From Aurantimonas coralicida_A (GTDB lineage Bacteria; Pseudomonadota; Alphaproteobacteria; Rhizobiales; Rhizobiaceae): 64,000 nt of DNA. A program made the translations under genes and the position numbers. Below, piece after piece: positions 26,459 to 35,198 of the stretch (positions within the stretch are counted from its first letter, which is position 1; each line of letters starts with the position of its first letter). The stretch is taken from assembly GCF_036016755.1 (NCBI RefSeq), contig NZ_JAYXIH010000017.1:26848-90847 (forward strand), read 5' to 3'. The notes beneath the pieces are model-generated. The model did not search any database. It saw only the letters and a program-made list of their open reading frames with translations, and was not told where the DNA came from.

Positions 26459-27846
26459 CCATGCCAAAAGCTCTGAGCACCCCCAAGACCAATCAGCGCC
26501 GCGCCGCGGCGACCCCGCCGGCACGCGTCGCGCGCTTGAGAACCGGCCGCGTCCGACGGCTTGCGGGCGAAGCATTGCAACGGTTTGTCGGCGATCGGAT
26601 CGGCAGCACGTCGGTGATCGCGGCCATCATGTTTCCGGTCGTCATCGGCGGCATCGGTCTCGGCGTCGAGACGGGTTATTGGTACATGACCCAGCGCGAA
26701 TTGCAGCACGCGGCCGATGTGGCGGTCCATGCCGCGGCCGTCCGCAAGCGTTCCGGAGACACCGCCGACGGGATGCGTACGGCCGCGCTGTATATCGCCA
26801 ATCAAACCGGCTTTTCGGGTTCGTCCGGCAATTTCATCGTCAATTCGCCGGTCGCGACCGGGCCGAATGCCGGCGATCCGGATACAGTCGAGGTCCTGCT
26901 TTCACAGATCGAGCCTCGACTGTTTTCGGCCATGTTCAGCAACGAGCCCGTCGACATCGGCGCCCGGGCGGTCGCCAAAATCAACGAAACGGCAAGAGCC
27001 TGTATCCTGGCCTTGTCACCATCCGCGCCGGGAGCGGTAACCGTATCGGGCTCGACATCGCTCAGCCTGACCGGCTGCGACGTCGCTTCCAATTCCAACG
27101 CGTCGGACTCGTTCCTGATGAAGGGCGCGGCGACCTTGTCGACCGGGTGCATCTATTCGGTAGGCGCGACCGTGACCACCGCGGCTCTCGATCTGACCGA
27201 TTGCGACCAGCCGCAGGAATATGCTGCGGCCGTGGCCGACCCCTATGCGTCGGTGGCCGAACCAGTCGTCCAGGGGACTTGCCAAAGCAAGAATGTCGGA
27301 AAGCCCAATGCGTCGACGACGCTGACGCCGGTCGAAAACCATCCCAGCGGCGTCGCCGCAATGCGCTTCTGCAACGGCCTCAGCATCAAGGGAGACGTCG
27401 TCTTTCAGCCGGGTCTCTACATCATAGAGGGTGGCGACTTCACGGTGAACGGCGGCGGTGTCGATCCCGCTACCGCGGGTCTCGTCGGCTTAGGCGTCAC
27501 CTTCTACCTGACGAACGGCGCCGGGCTGAAGTTGGGAGGCAACACCCGGATGAACCTGTCGGCGCCGATGAGCGGACCGTTCTCGGGCATCCTGTTCTTT
27601 GGCGGACGCGACCAAACGGGCATCACCCACACCGTCGCCGGTACATCCGACTCCATCCTGCAAGGCGCCGTCTATATGCCGGCGGGGGATCTCAAATACC
27701 GCGGCAATTCCAGTACCGGTGACGGTTGCACCCAGATCGTCGGCTACACCGTCGATCTCAGCGGCAACTCGACCTTCGAATCGCATTGCGAGGAGGTTGG
27801 CGGTAGCGACATCGTCTCCAGCGCGCTCATCCGCATCATCGAATAG
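26455..27846 (+). CDS. TadG-like pilus protein
   Basis: 463 residues. A basic N-terminus leads to IGSTSVIAAIMFPVVIGGIGLGVETGYWYMTQRELQHAADVAVHAAAV, the conserved helix and Y/R-LQ-AADxAAxAAA motif of TadE/TadG-like Flp pilus proteins. The long C-terminal part is a secreted beta-rich domain with several cysteines (CILAL, GCDVAS, GCIYS, DCDQ, CQSKN, CNGL, GCTQ, HCEE) and no visible von Willebrand MIDAS motif. It is the last gene of the operon, translationally coupled to tadC. Confidence 0.85.
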   Translation: MTMPKALSTPKTNQRRAAATPPARVARLRTGRVRRLAGEALQRFVGDRIGSTSVIAAIMFPVVIGGIGLGVETGYWYMTQRELQHAADVAVHAAAVRKRSGDTADGMRTAALYIANQTGFSGSSGNFIVNSPVATGPNAGDPDTVEVLLSQIEPRLFSAMFSNEPVDIGARAVAKINETARACILALSPSAPGAVTVSGSTSLSLTGCDVASNSNASDSFLMKGAATLSTGCIYSVGATVTTAALDLTDCDQPQEYAAAVADPYASVAEPVVQGTCQSKNVGKPNASTTLTPVENHPSGVAAMRFCNGLSIKGDVVFQPGLYIIEGGDFTVNGGGVDPATAGLVGLGVTFYLTNGAGLKLGGNTRMNLSAPMSGPFSGILFFGGRDQTGITHTVAGTSDSILQGAVYMPAGDLKYRGNSSTGDGCTQIVGYTVDLSGNSTFESHCEEVGGSDIVSSALIRIIE

Positions 27847-27876
27847 GCTCGCACGCAACGCCAGGGGCGCCTGACC

Positions 27877-28842
27877 TCAGAGCGCCACTTCGGTGGCGTC
27901 GCCGGATCGCCGCGAGAGCACGACGGCGGCGGACGCCACCGCCAAATCCTGCAGGCCGACCCCGGTGCCGTCGAACAGGGTAATCTCGTCGTCGGACGTG
28001 CGCCCCGGATGAGTGCCGTTGATCACCGCTCCGAGCGGGGTGATCGCCTCCTCCTTGACCAGTCCCGCGGCGACGGCGTGCTGGAACTCGCCGATCGTCA
28101 CTGATTGGGCGATCTCGTCGGTGAACAGCGTGGCCGCTGCGACCAGCGCCGGATCGACCTCCTGCTTGCCCTTGGTGTCGGTGCCCATGCAGGCAATATG
28201 GGTGCCCGGCTTGACCCAGTCGCGCATCATCAACGGCTCATGCGCGGAGGTGATGCTGACGATGACGTCGGCCTCGGCGCCGAGCCGTTCGCGCTCCACC
28301 GCCTCGAAGGGCAGGCCGATCTCCTCGGCCACCCCGGCCAGTGCCGGCAGCATCTCGGGGTGGAAGTTCCACGCGACCACCTTCTCGAACGACCGCTGCT
28401 CGGCCGCGGCGCGCAGCTGGAACGCGGCCTGATGGCCGGCTCCCACCATGCCCAACACCTTGGCGTCGGGGCGCGCGAGATGGGCGATCGAAACCGCGCT
28501 CGCCGCCGCCGTTCGGACCGCCGTCAGATAGTTGCCGCCGACCAGCGCCTTGAGTTGACCGGTATCGGCGTCGAACAGGAAGACGGTCGACTGGTGATTG
28601 GTCAGCCCCTTGGCCGCGTTGCCCGGCCAGTAGCCGCCGGATTTCAGGCCGAGCACGAGGCCTGAGCGATCAAAGCCGGACTTGAAGCCGTAAAGCGCGT
28701 CGGCGTGGCCGATCGCCTCGCGGATGACCGGGAAATTATACGCGTCGCCCTTGGCCATCGCGGCGAACACCGCCTCGACCGCCTTGAAGGCGTCGGCGCG
28801 ACCGACCAGTTTCTTGCAGCTTTCCTCGGAAACGATGAACAT
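27877..28842 (-). CDS. bhcD: Iminosuccinate reductase BhcD
   Basis: 321 residues of the ornithine cyclodeaminase/mu-crystallin family: LTAVRTAAASAVSIAHLARPDAKVLGMVGAGHQAAFQL holds the substrate arginine and the Rossmann GxGxxA/Q motif. In the beta-hydroxyaspartate cycle BhcD reduces iminosuccinate to aspartate with NADH, regenerating the amino donor. The identity rests on its place as the last gene in an uninterrupted bhcA-B-C-D order; taken alone, the family also contains cyclodeaminases and alanine dehydrogenases. It starts at ATG 28842, nine bases after bhcC. Confidence 0.9.
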   Translation of the reverse strand: MFIVSEESCKKLVGRADAFKAVEAVFAAMAKGDAYNFPVIREAIGHADALYGFKSGFDRSGLVLGLKSGGYWPGNAAKGLTNHQSTVFLFDADTGQLKALVGGNYLTAVRTAAASAVSIAHLARPDAKVLGMVGAGHQAAFQLRAAAEQRSFEKVVAWNFHPEMLPALAGVAEEIGLPFEAVERERLGAEADVIVSITSAHEPLMMRDWVKPGTHIACMGTDTKGKQEVDPALVAAATLFTDEIAQSVTIGEFQHAVAAGLVKEEAITPLGAVINGTHPGRTSDDEITLFDGTGVGLQDLAVASAAVVLSRRSGDATEVAL

Positions 28843-28851
28843 GCGTCGTCC

Positions 28852-30015
28852 TCAGTACGCCAGGCCGCGGGCGGTGACCGGCCACAGGCTTTCGACCTTG
28901 CCGTTCCGCACGCCGACATACCAGTCGTGGACATTGCAGGTCGGGTCACAATGGCCGGGCACCAGGCGCAGCTTCTCGTTCACCTTCAGGACGCCGTTCG
29001 GGTCCTCGATGACGCCGTGCTCGTCCGAGCATTTGACGTATTTGACGTCGTCGCGCCCGTAGATGAACGGCAGGCCGCTGTCGACCGACTGCGCCTTTAG
29101 CCCGGCGTCGCAGATTGCCTTGTCCGCCTTGGCGTGGCTCATCACCGAGGTGAGGAGGAAGAGGGCGTTCTCCCACTCGCCGTGGTCGATCCGCTTGCCG
29201 TCCTTGTCGAGGATGCGGCCGTAATCGGCATCCATGAAGGCGTAGGAGCCGCACTGCAATTCGTTGTAGACGCCCGAATTGCCTTCGAAATAGTAGCTGC
29301 CGGTGCCGCCACCGCCGACGATGTCGCAGGCGAGCCCCTCGACCCTCAGCGCGTCGACGGCGTCCTTCACCATGGCGACGGCGATGTCGATCTTGGCCTT
29401 TCGGTCCTCGTATTTGTCCATGTGCTGCATCGCGCCCTGATAGGCTTGGATGCCGGAAAATTTGAGGCCCGGCGCGGCGTCGATCGCCTTGGCGATCTCC
29501 ACGACCGCGGGCGTCGTCGTCACGCCACAGCGCCCGGCGCCGCAGTCGATCTCGACGAGGCACTCGATCGTCGTGCCATGCTTTTGCGCCGCCGCCGACA
29601 GGTCGGCGACGTTGGCGACGTCATCGACGCAGCAGATCGTGCGCGCGCCGAGCTTCGGGATGCGCGCGAGGCGGTCGATCTTGGCCGGGTCGCGAACCTG
29701 GTTCGACACCAGCACGTCCTTGATGCCACCGCGGGCGAAGGCCTCGGCCTCGCTCACCTTCTGGCAGCAGACGCCGCAGGAGCCGCCGAGGCTCTCTTGC
29801 AGCTTCTGCACGTCAACCGACTTGTGCATCTTGCCATGCGAGCGATGCCGCACGCCCATGTCCTTGGCGAACTTGCCCATCTTCTCGACGTTGCGCTCGA
29901 GCGCGTCGAGGTCGAGGATCAGGCAAGGCGTCTGGATCTCATCTTCGCGCATGCCAACGGCCGCGGGAATGTTGTAGCCAACCTCAAAGTCGTCGATCTT
30001 GATCGGTGCGTTCAT
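28852..30015 (-). CDS. bhcC: beta-hydroxyaspartate aldolase BhcC
   Basis: 387 residues of the DSD1/D-threonine aldolase-like family (alanine racemase N-domain). The PLP lysine is in RHRSHGKMHKSVD, and the C-terminal metal site lies in VPGHCDPTCNVHDWYVG (His and Cys ligands). TPCLILDLDALERNVEKM is the family's opening. In the cycle, BhcC condenses glyoxylate with glycine to give (2R,3S)-beta-hydroxyaspartate. It sits 12 bases from bhcB and 9 from bhcD in one operon. Confidence 0.93.
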   Translation of the reverse strand: MNAPIKIDDFEVGYNIPAAVGMREDEIQTPCLILDLDALERNVEKMGKFAKDMGVRHRSHGKMHKSVDVQKLQESLGGSCGVCCQKVSEAEAFARGGIKDVLVSNQVRDPAKIDRLARIPKLGARTICCVDDVANVADLSAAAQKHGTTIECLVEIDCGAGRCGVTTTPAVVEIAKAIDAAPGLKFSGIQAYQGAMQHMDKYEDRKAKIDIAVAMVKDAVDALRVEGLACDIVGGGGTGSYYFEGNSGVYNELQCGSYAFMDADYGRILDKDGKRIDHGEWENALFLLTSVMSHAKADKAICDAGLKAQSVDSGLPFIYGRDDVKYVKCSDEHGVIEDPNGVLKVNEKLRLVPGHCDPTCNVHDWYVGVRNGKVESLWPVTARGLAY

Positions 30016-30027
30016 GGCTTTTCTCCC

Positions 30028-31002
30028 TCAGCTCTGCATCCAGGGCAGCTTTTTCAAATCGACATTGCCGCCGGTCAGGATCACCCCGACCCGTTTACCG
30101 GCGAACAGCTCGCGGTTTTTCAGGATCGTCGCCAGCGGCACGGCCGAACTCGGCTCGATTACGATCTTCATGCGTTGCCACGTCAGGTACATGGCCTCGA
30201 TGATCTCTTCCTCGGTCGCCAGTAGCACGTCGGCCACGTAACTCGATACGAAATGCCAGGTCCGCGGGCGCAGGCTCACTTTCAGCCCGTCGGCCACTGT
30301 CTGCGGCGCGTCGTCCTCGATGATCTCGCCGGCATGGAACGAGCGATAAGCGTCATCGGCGTTCTTCGGTTCGGCCGCGTAGACCTTGGTCGATGGAGAC
30401 ATGTGGGATAGGGTGAGACACGTCCCGGAGATCATGCCACCGCCGCCGATCGGCGCCACCACGGCGTCGAGCGATCCCACTTCCTCGTGAAGCTCCAGCG
30501 AACAGGTGCCCTGCCCGGCGATCACCCGATGGTCGTTATAGGGATGCACGAAGTCCGCGCCGGTGCTGGCCACGACCTCCTCCAGCATCGCCTCGCGCGC
30601 CGCCGTCGAAGGCTCGCACTCTCGCACCTCGCCGCCGTAACCGCGCACCGCGGCCTTCTTGGCCTCGGGCGCGGTTCGCGGCATGACGGCGATCGCCTTG
30701 ATGCCGCGCCGGCCGGCCGCATAGGAGAGCGACAGGGCATGATTGCCTGACGAGTGCGTGGCGACGCCTTTTTGCGCCTGGTCTTCCGACAGGCCGAACA
30801 CCGCGTTCGAGGCACCGCGCGCCTTGAAGGCCCCGGCCTTCTGAAAATTCTCGCATTTGAAGAACAGTTCGGCGCCGCTGAGCTCATTGAAATAGCTGGA
30901 GGTCAGCACCGGCGTGCGATGGATATAGGGCGCGATCCGCTCCCGCGCCGCCATGACGTCGTCGAATGTCGGTATGTCCGCTTCGCGCACTTTGGTGTCC
31001 AT
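30028..31002 (-). CDS. bhcB: beta-hydroxyaspartate dehydratase BhcB
   Basis: 324 residues of the serine/threonine dehydratase (fold-type II PLP) family. FFKCENFQKAGAFKARGA contains the PLP lysine; SSGNHALSLSYAA and GGGGMISG are the cofactor-binding loops. In the beta-hydroxyaspartate cycle this enzyme removes water from beta-hydroxyaspartate to give iminosuccinate. By sequence alone it could be a serine racemase or threonine dehydratase; the bhcA-bhcC neighbours decide the call. ATG at 31002, 15 bases after bhcA. Confidence 0.92.
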   Translation of the reverse strand: MDTKVREADIPTFDDVMAARERIAPYIHRTPVLTSSYFNELSGAELFFKCENFQKAGAFKARGASNAVFGLSEDQAQKGVATHSSGNHALSLSYAAGRRGIKAIAVMPRTAPEAKKAAVRGYGGEVRECEPSTAAREAMLEEVVASTGADFVHPYNDHRVIAGQGTCSLELHEEVGSLDAVVAPIGGGGMISGTCLTLSHMSPSTKVYAAEPKNADDAYRSFHAGEIIEDDAPQTVADGLKVSLRPRTWHFVSSYVADVLLATEEEIIEAMYLTWQRMKIVIEPSSAVPLATILKNRELFAGKRVGVILTGGNVDLKKLPWMQS

Positions 31003-31017
31003 GTCCGTTGCCCGTCC

Positions 31018-32208
31018 TTACGCGGCCTTGGAGAGCGCGGCGCTCTTCGTCGACCGATAGTATTCCTGCGCCGCGGCAACGCCAGAGCCGAGCGTGATCG
31101 GATAATCGAGATCCTTCATCGCCATCTCCAACGTGGCAAGCCCCGACAGCGCCATCACCTCGGTCAGCGAACCCAGATGTCCGATCCGGAACGCCTTGCC
31201 GGCCATTTGCCCGAGCCCGACACCGAACGAGACGTCATAGGCATCGTAGGCATGATTGGTCAGCGTGTCGCTGTTAAAGCCCGCGGGAACCAGCACCGCC
31301 GTGACCGTATCGGAATAAAGATGAGGTGCCTGCGCGCAGAGCCGCAGACCCCAGGCATTGACCGCACGGCGGACGCCCTCGGCAATGCGGGCATGACGGG
31401 CGAACACATTGTCCAGCCCCTCCTCCAGCAGCATGTCGAGGCTCTTGCGCAATCCCTGGATCAATTGCACCGGCGGCGTGTAGGGAAAGCCGCCCTTGGC
31501 GTTGGCGCCGGCCATGTCACGGAAGTCGAAGAAGCAGCGCGGGCACTTGGCGCTCGCGACGGCGTCCATCGCCTTTTTGCTGACGCCGACGATCGCCATG
31601 CCGGTTGGCAGCATGAAGCCCTTCTGCGAACCCGAGACGGCAAGATCGACGCCCCATTCGTCCATACGGAAATCCATCGAGGCGAGCGACGAAACGGCAT
31701 CGACATAGAGCATGGCGAGATGCCCAGCACCGTCCATCGCGCGACGGACCGCGCCGACATCGCTGACCACGCCCGTCGCCGTCTCGTTATGGGTGACGAG
31801 CACGGCCTTGATCGCCTGGGCCTTGTCGGCGGCGAGACGCTGACCGATCAGGTCGGCGGGCGCGCCCTGCCCCCATTCGCATTCGATGATCTCGACGTCG
31901 AGGCCGTGGCGCTGGCACAGGTCGATCCAGCGATGCGAGAACATGCCGTGCCGGGCCGCGAGAACCTTGTCTCCGGGCGACAGCGTGTTGGTGACCGCCG
32001 CCTCCCATCCGCCCGTGCCGCTGGCCGGAAAGGTGATGATGGTGCCGCTGTTGGTTTTGAAAACCTTCTTCAGGTCGCTCAGAACCGGGGCGAGAATGCC
32101 GACGAAATCCGGCGATCGATGATCCTCGGTCTGACCCGACAGCGCGAACCGCAGGCGATCCGGGATATTGGTCGGACCAGGTATGAAAACGGGGTTTTGA
32201 CCGGTCAT
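31018..32208 (-). CDS. bhcA: Aspartate-glyoxylate aminotransferase BhcA
   Basis: 396 residues from ATG 32208, behind an AGGGAG site; a longer frame to 32295 has no support. This is a class V aminotransferase (serine-glyoxylate type): FIPGPTNIPDRLRFAL, FPASGTGGWEAAVTNTLSPGD, DAVSSLASMDFRMDEWGVD and the PLP lysine in VSGSQKGFMLP. It transfers the amino group of aspartate to glyoxylate, giving glycine and oxaloacetate. It is the first gene of the leftward bhcABCD operon, divergent from bhcR across an A/T-rich region. Confidence 0.92.
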   Translation of the reverse strand: MTGQNPVFIPGPTNIPDRLRFALSGQTEDHRSPDFVGILAPVLSDLKKVFKTNSGTIITFPASGTGGWEAAVTNTLSPGDKVLAARHGMFSHRWIDLCQRHGLDVEIIECEWGQGAPADLIGQRLAADKAQAIKAVLVTHNETATGVVSDVGAVRRAMDGAGHLAMLYVDAVSSLASMDFRMDEWGVDLAVSGSQKGFMLPTGMAIVGVSKKAMDAVASAKCPRCFFDFRDMAGANAKGGFPYTPPVQLIQGLRKSLDMLLEEGLDNVFARHARIAEGVRRAVNAWGLRLCAQAPHLYSDTVTAVLVPAGFNSDTLTNHAYDAYDVSFGVGLGQMAGKAFRIGHLGSLTEVMALSGLATLEMAMKDLDYPITLGSGVAAAQEYYRSTKSAALSKAA

Positions 32209-32426
32209 GTCTCTCTCCCTGACAATAGGCATATCCCAAACTAACGAGGCTTGCAGAATTTGCAATTTTTCTGAAAATGATTTCCGATAGTGCATATTTG
32301 TGATATTTTCTGTATATATTTCCGATGCTTATGTTTTTTCATTCTAGAGATGGAATTTTTTGCCCAAAATATTTTTCATGCCAAGATGGGGCTGAATTCT
32401 GGCAGGTGGGCCGTGGAGGAGCGATC
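32209..32426. promoter_or_regulatory. bhcA/bhcR divergent regulatory region
   Basis: This 218-base region is markedly A/T-rich against its surroundings. It contains a short perfect palindrome TTTTC-T-GAAAA (32267-32277), the inverted pair CAGAA...TTCTG around it, and two direct copies of ATTTCCGAT at 32280-32288 and 32318-32326, 38 bases apart. These are candidate BhcR-binding elements; which of them is used cannot be told from sequence. Confidence 0.5.
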
Positions 32427-33355
32427 ATGAACAAGACGGACGATCTCCCAAGACGGTCGCGCGGCCGTCCGCGAACCCAGCCGATCGGCGAGCAAGCCGC
32501 TCCGGTCCAGGCCCTGGACCGGGGGCTGACGTTGCTGCGGACATTGGCGAAGGATAGCGGCCTGACGCTGACCGATATCGCGCTGCGGCTCGGCATGCCG
32601 CCCTCCTCCGCGCATCGGATTCTGGCGACCTTGCAGAAACATGGCTTCGNACGCTGACCGATATCGCGCTGCGGCTCGGCATGCCGCCCTCCTCCGCGCA
32701 TCGGATTCTGGCGACCTTGCAGAAACATGGCTTCGCCGAATTTAATGGCTCCGCCCAGGAGTGGTCGGTCGGCATCGAAGTCTTTCGGGTCGGCAATGCC
32801 TATCTGGTGGGCACCAATCTGCTCGAGGCGGCGCGAGAGTTCATGCGGCGCCTGATGGACGAGACCGGGGAAACCGCCAACCTCGCCATCGCCGACAACG
32901 GCGAGGTTGTGTTCCTCAGCCAGGTCGAGTCGCACAATCCGATCCGGGCCTTCTTCCGACCGGGCACCCGCGGTCATCTGCACGCGTCCGGCATCGGCAA
33001 GGCGCTGCTGGCCAATATGGGGCGCGACGAGATCGAGACGATCCTGCAAAAACGGGGCCTGCCCGAATTCACCCCGAAGACCCTGACATCACCCAAGGCG
33101 CTCTATGCCAATCTGGAAACGACGCGGATGCGCGGCTGGTCGTTCGATGACGAGGAGCGCTATCTCGGGATGCGCTGTATCGCCGCGCCGATCTTCAACG
33201 GCTTCGGCGAGGCCATCGCCGGCATCTCCGTGTCCGGACCAACAGTCAGGTTTCCCGATGGCAAGATCGCCGAAATCGGTCCCGTGGTTAAACGCGCGGC
33301 GGACGAGGTGACTGCCAAGATCGGCGGCAGGGCGCCGGCTTTAGAGAGCGATTGA
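32427..33355 (+). CDS. bhcR: IclR-type glyoxylate-sensing regulator BhcR (split by assembly join)
   Basis: It starts at ATG 32427 (GGAGGAGCG site). The sequence breaks at the N (32650): bases 32565-32649 are repeated exactly at 32651-32735. Removing one copy and the N (86 bases) restores one frame of 280 residues. That protein has the IclR winged helix (VQALDRGLTLLRTLAKDSGLTLTDIALRLGMPPSSAHRILATLQKHGF) and the effector domain (HASGIGKALLANM; FDDEERYLGMRCIAAPIFNGFGEAIAGISVSGPTVRFPD). The divergent bhcABCD operon identifies it as BhcR, the regulator known to respond to glyoxylate. The break is an artefact, not a mutation. Confidence 0.88.
32565..32735. repeat. 85-base exact duplication around a single N (scaffold join)
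   Basis: Bases 32565-32649 and 32651-32735 are identical, separated only by the N at 32650. This is what remains when two contigs that really overlap are joined with a gap symbol. The duplication breaks bhcR, and removing it restores the gene. Confidence 0.95.
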
Positions 33356-33546
33356 TGCGCGGCGGGGAAACACACGGGCCTTCGTTTCACTGCGGCATGA
33401 GGCCGTTCGAATTTGCTGGCCCACTCTTCCGGCTTTGACGGCAAGTTGGCGACCGCACGACCTGACTTGCGTCGGCGGAAAATCAGGCAGGCTTTGCGGC
33501 GCTCTCTTCCCCGGCCCTGAACACGTCCGGACCGGGGAGAAACGGA

Positions 33547-35019
33547 TCAGCGAAAATCCGAGACGTCGCTGAGGCTGGTTTCGATCTCGTCGACCTTTCG
33601 CATCATCACGAGATGCAGGCCGCCACCGAGCAAAGCGCCGATGAGCCAGCCGAAGCCGGACAGCGCGGCGAGCGCCGGCGTCCAGACCGTCGCCACCGAA
33701 AACACTGCGGCGATGGCGAAGGCGATGATCGCTTTCCTGTTCCAACCGGAATCGTAATAGTAATTCCCACTCGGATCACTGGAGAACAGGTCCTGCAGAT
33801 TGATGCGCTGCTTGCGGATCAAATAGTAGTCGGCGACCAGGATGCCGTAGAGCGGAGCAAGGAACGCGCCGAGCGTATCGACAAAGGCGGCGATCCCGAT
33901 ATTGCTGATCACGGACACCCACAACGCGCCGATGAAGAAGGCGATGACCGCCGTGATGATGCCGCCCGTCTTGGCGCTGATCTTCGACGGCGCGAGATTG
34001 GCGATATCATAGGCGGGCGGGATGAAGTTCGCCACCAGGTTGATACCGACGGTGGCGGCGAAGAAGGTGATCGCCGCGATGATCGTCAGCCAGATGTTGT
34101 CGACCCGCTCGACGATGTCGGCGGGGTTGGTCAGCCGCTCACCGAACAGCACAACAGTGCCGGCGGTGATGAACAAAGCGATGAACGAGAAGAACGCCAT
34201 CGACACCGGCAGGCCCCAGAAATTGCCGGCGCGCATCTGGCCCTCGGTCTTCACGAAGCGCGAAAAGTCGCCGAAATTGATCACCACGGCGGCGAAATAG
34301 GCGATCATGGTGCCGACGATCGCGATGAAGGCGCCGACCGTCGAGCGCTCGGTCTCACCCGGCGCCTGGAAGATGTTGCCGACCTCGGTGAGCAGCGCTC
34401 CGCCCGCCTGCCACCAGATCACCGCAAGCAGAACGATCATCACGATGTAGACGAAGGGGCCGGCCCAGTTGAGAAAACGGCCGACCCAGTCGATACCCAT
34501 CATGAACAGCCCGACCTGGAACACGCAAACGATCAGATAGGAGATCCATCCCACCGTCGTCATGCCGAGAAGGGTCGCGCCGTCACCGCCGCCGAAAAGC
34601 GAGGTGAGGAGCAGCGCCACGGCGGTGGAGGCGAAGTATGTCTGCACCCCGTACCAGAAGATCGCGACGATGCCGCGAACCAGAGCCGGGAACTTGGCGC
34701 CCTGGACGCCCATGGCGACCCGCGCCATGACCGGATAGGGCACGCCGTACTTCACGCTCGCGCGGCCAGTCAGGTTGACCAGCGCCATCACGATAAAGCC
34801 CGCCACGACGATGGCGGCGAAAGTCAGCCAGCCATTCAGCCCGTAGGTGAAGAAAAGCGAGGCGGCCAGCGTGTAGCCGAACAGGCTCTGGATGTCGTTG
34901 TTCCAGACGTTGAAGATCTCGAAGGCACCCCATTTGCGCTCTTCCGGCGCAAGCGGTGCCAAATCCTCATTGTAGAGCGCGCCATCCTGTGACGCGATGC
35001 GAAACTGGTTGTCGGTCAT
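33547..35019 (-). CDS. NCS1-family nucleobase/allantoin permease
   Basis: 490 residues from ATG 35019 (GGAGGAGATTTGAG site). It has about 12 membrane segments and the NCS1 family signatures LAPEERKWGAFEIFNVWNNDIQSLFGY near the N-terminus, RVAMGVQGAKFPALVRGIVAIFWYGVQTYFAS and INFGDFSRFVKTEGQMRAGNFWGLPV. NCS1 proteins import allantoin, uracil, cytosine or hydantoins with Na+ or H+. Next to an RpiR regulator and ureide-degrading enzymes, allantoin or another purine breakdown product is the likely substrate. Confidence 0.88.
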   Translation of the reverse strand: MTDNQFRIASQDGALYNEDLAPLAPEERKWGAFEIFNVWNNDIQSLFGYTLAASLFFTYGLNGWLTFAAIVVAGFIVMALVNLTGRASVKYGVPYPVMARVAMGVQGAKFPALVRGIVAIFWYGVQTYFASTAVALLLTSLFGGGDGATLLGMTTVGWISYLIVCVFQVGLFMMGIDWVGRFLNWAGPFVYIVMIVLLAVIWWQAGGALLTEVGNIFQAPGETERSTVGAFIAIVGTMIAYFAAVVINFGDFSRFVKTEGQMRAGNFWGLPVSMAFFSFIALFITAGTVVLFGERLTNPADIVERVDNIWLTIIAAITFFAATVGINLVANFIPPAYDIANLAPSKISAKTGGIITAVIAFFIGALWVSVISNIGIAAFVDTLGAFLAPLYGILVADYYLIRKQRINLQDLFSSDPSGNYYYDSGWNRKAIIAFAIAAVFSVATVWTPALAALSGFGWLIGALLGGGLHLVMMRKVDEIETSLSDVSDFR

Positions 35020-35113
35020 CTCAAATCTCCTCCCGACCCGCCTGGCGACGCGCGTTTTGTCCGCGCTCTCCCTCTGCGTCCAAGCCCGCATTGCACGCGA
35101 TATTGCAAGATGA

Positions 35114-35150
35114 TTTCCAGTATGTCAATATTTATGGAAATGAGTTTCCA
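35114..35150. promoter_or_regulatory. Candidate RpiR operator in divergent promoter
   Basis: A perfect six-base inverted repeat TGGAAA-TGAG-TTTCCA lies at 35135-35150, with an extra half-site TTTCCA at 35114-35119, between the NCS1 permease start (35019) and the RpiR-type regulator start (35199). Such a palindrome in a divergent region is a plausible binding site for the adjacent regulator; this is inferred from position and symmetry only. Confidence 0.45.
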
Positions 35151-35198
35151 CAGACTTCCGTGCGTAGTCTGTGTCGCCGAAAGGGAGACGAGGAGCCG

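Noticed and set aside
32325..32657. A short protein ending at the N, as if bhcR were truncated
   Set aside because: The break is explained by the exact 85-base duplication around the N and disappears when one copy is removed.
33613..34992. A 459-codon open frame antisense to the NCS1 permease
   Set aside because: High-GC codon bias leaves the opposite strand open; the translation is low-complexity (Glu/Arg/Asp-rich) and the permease frame has clear family motifs.
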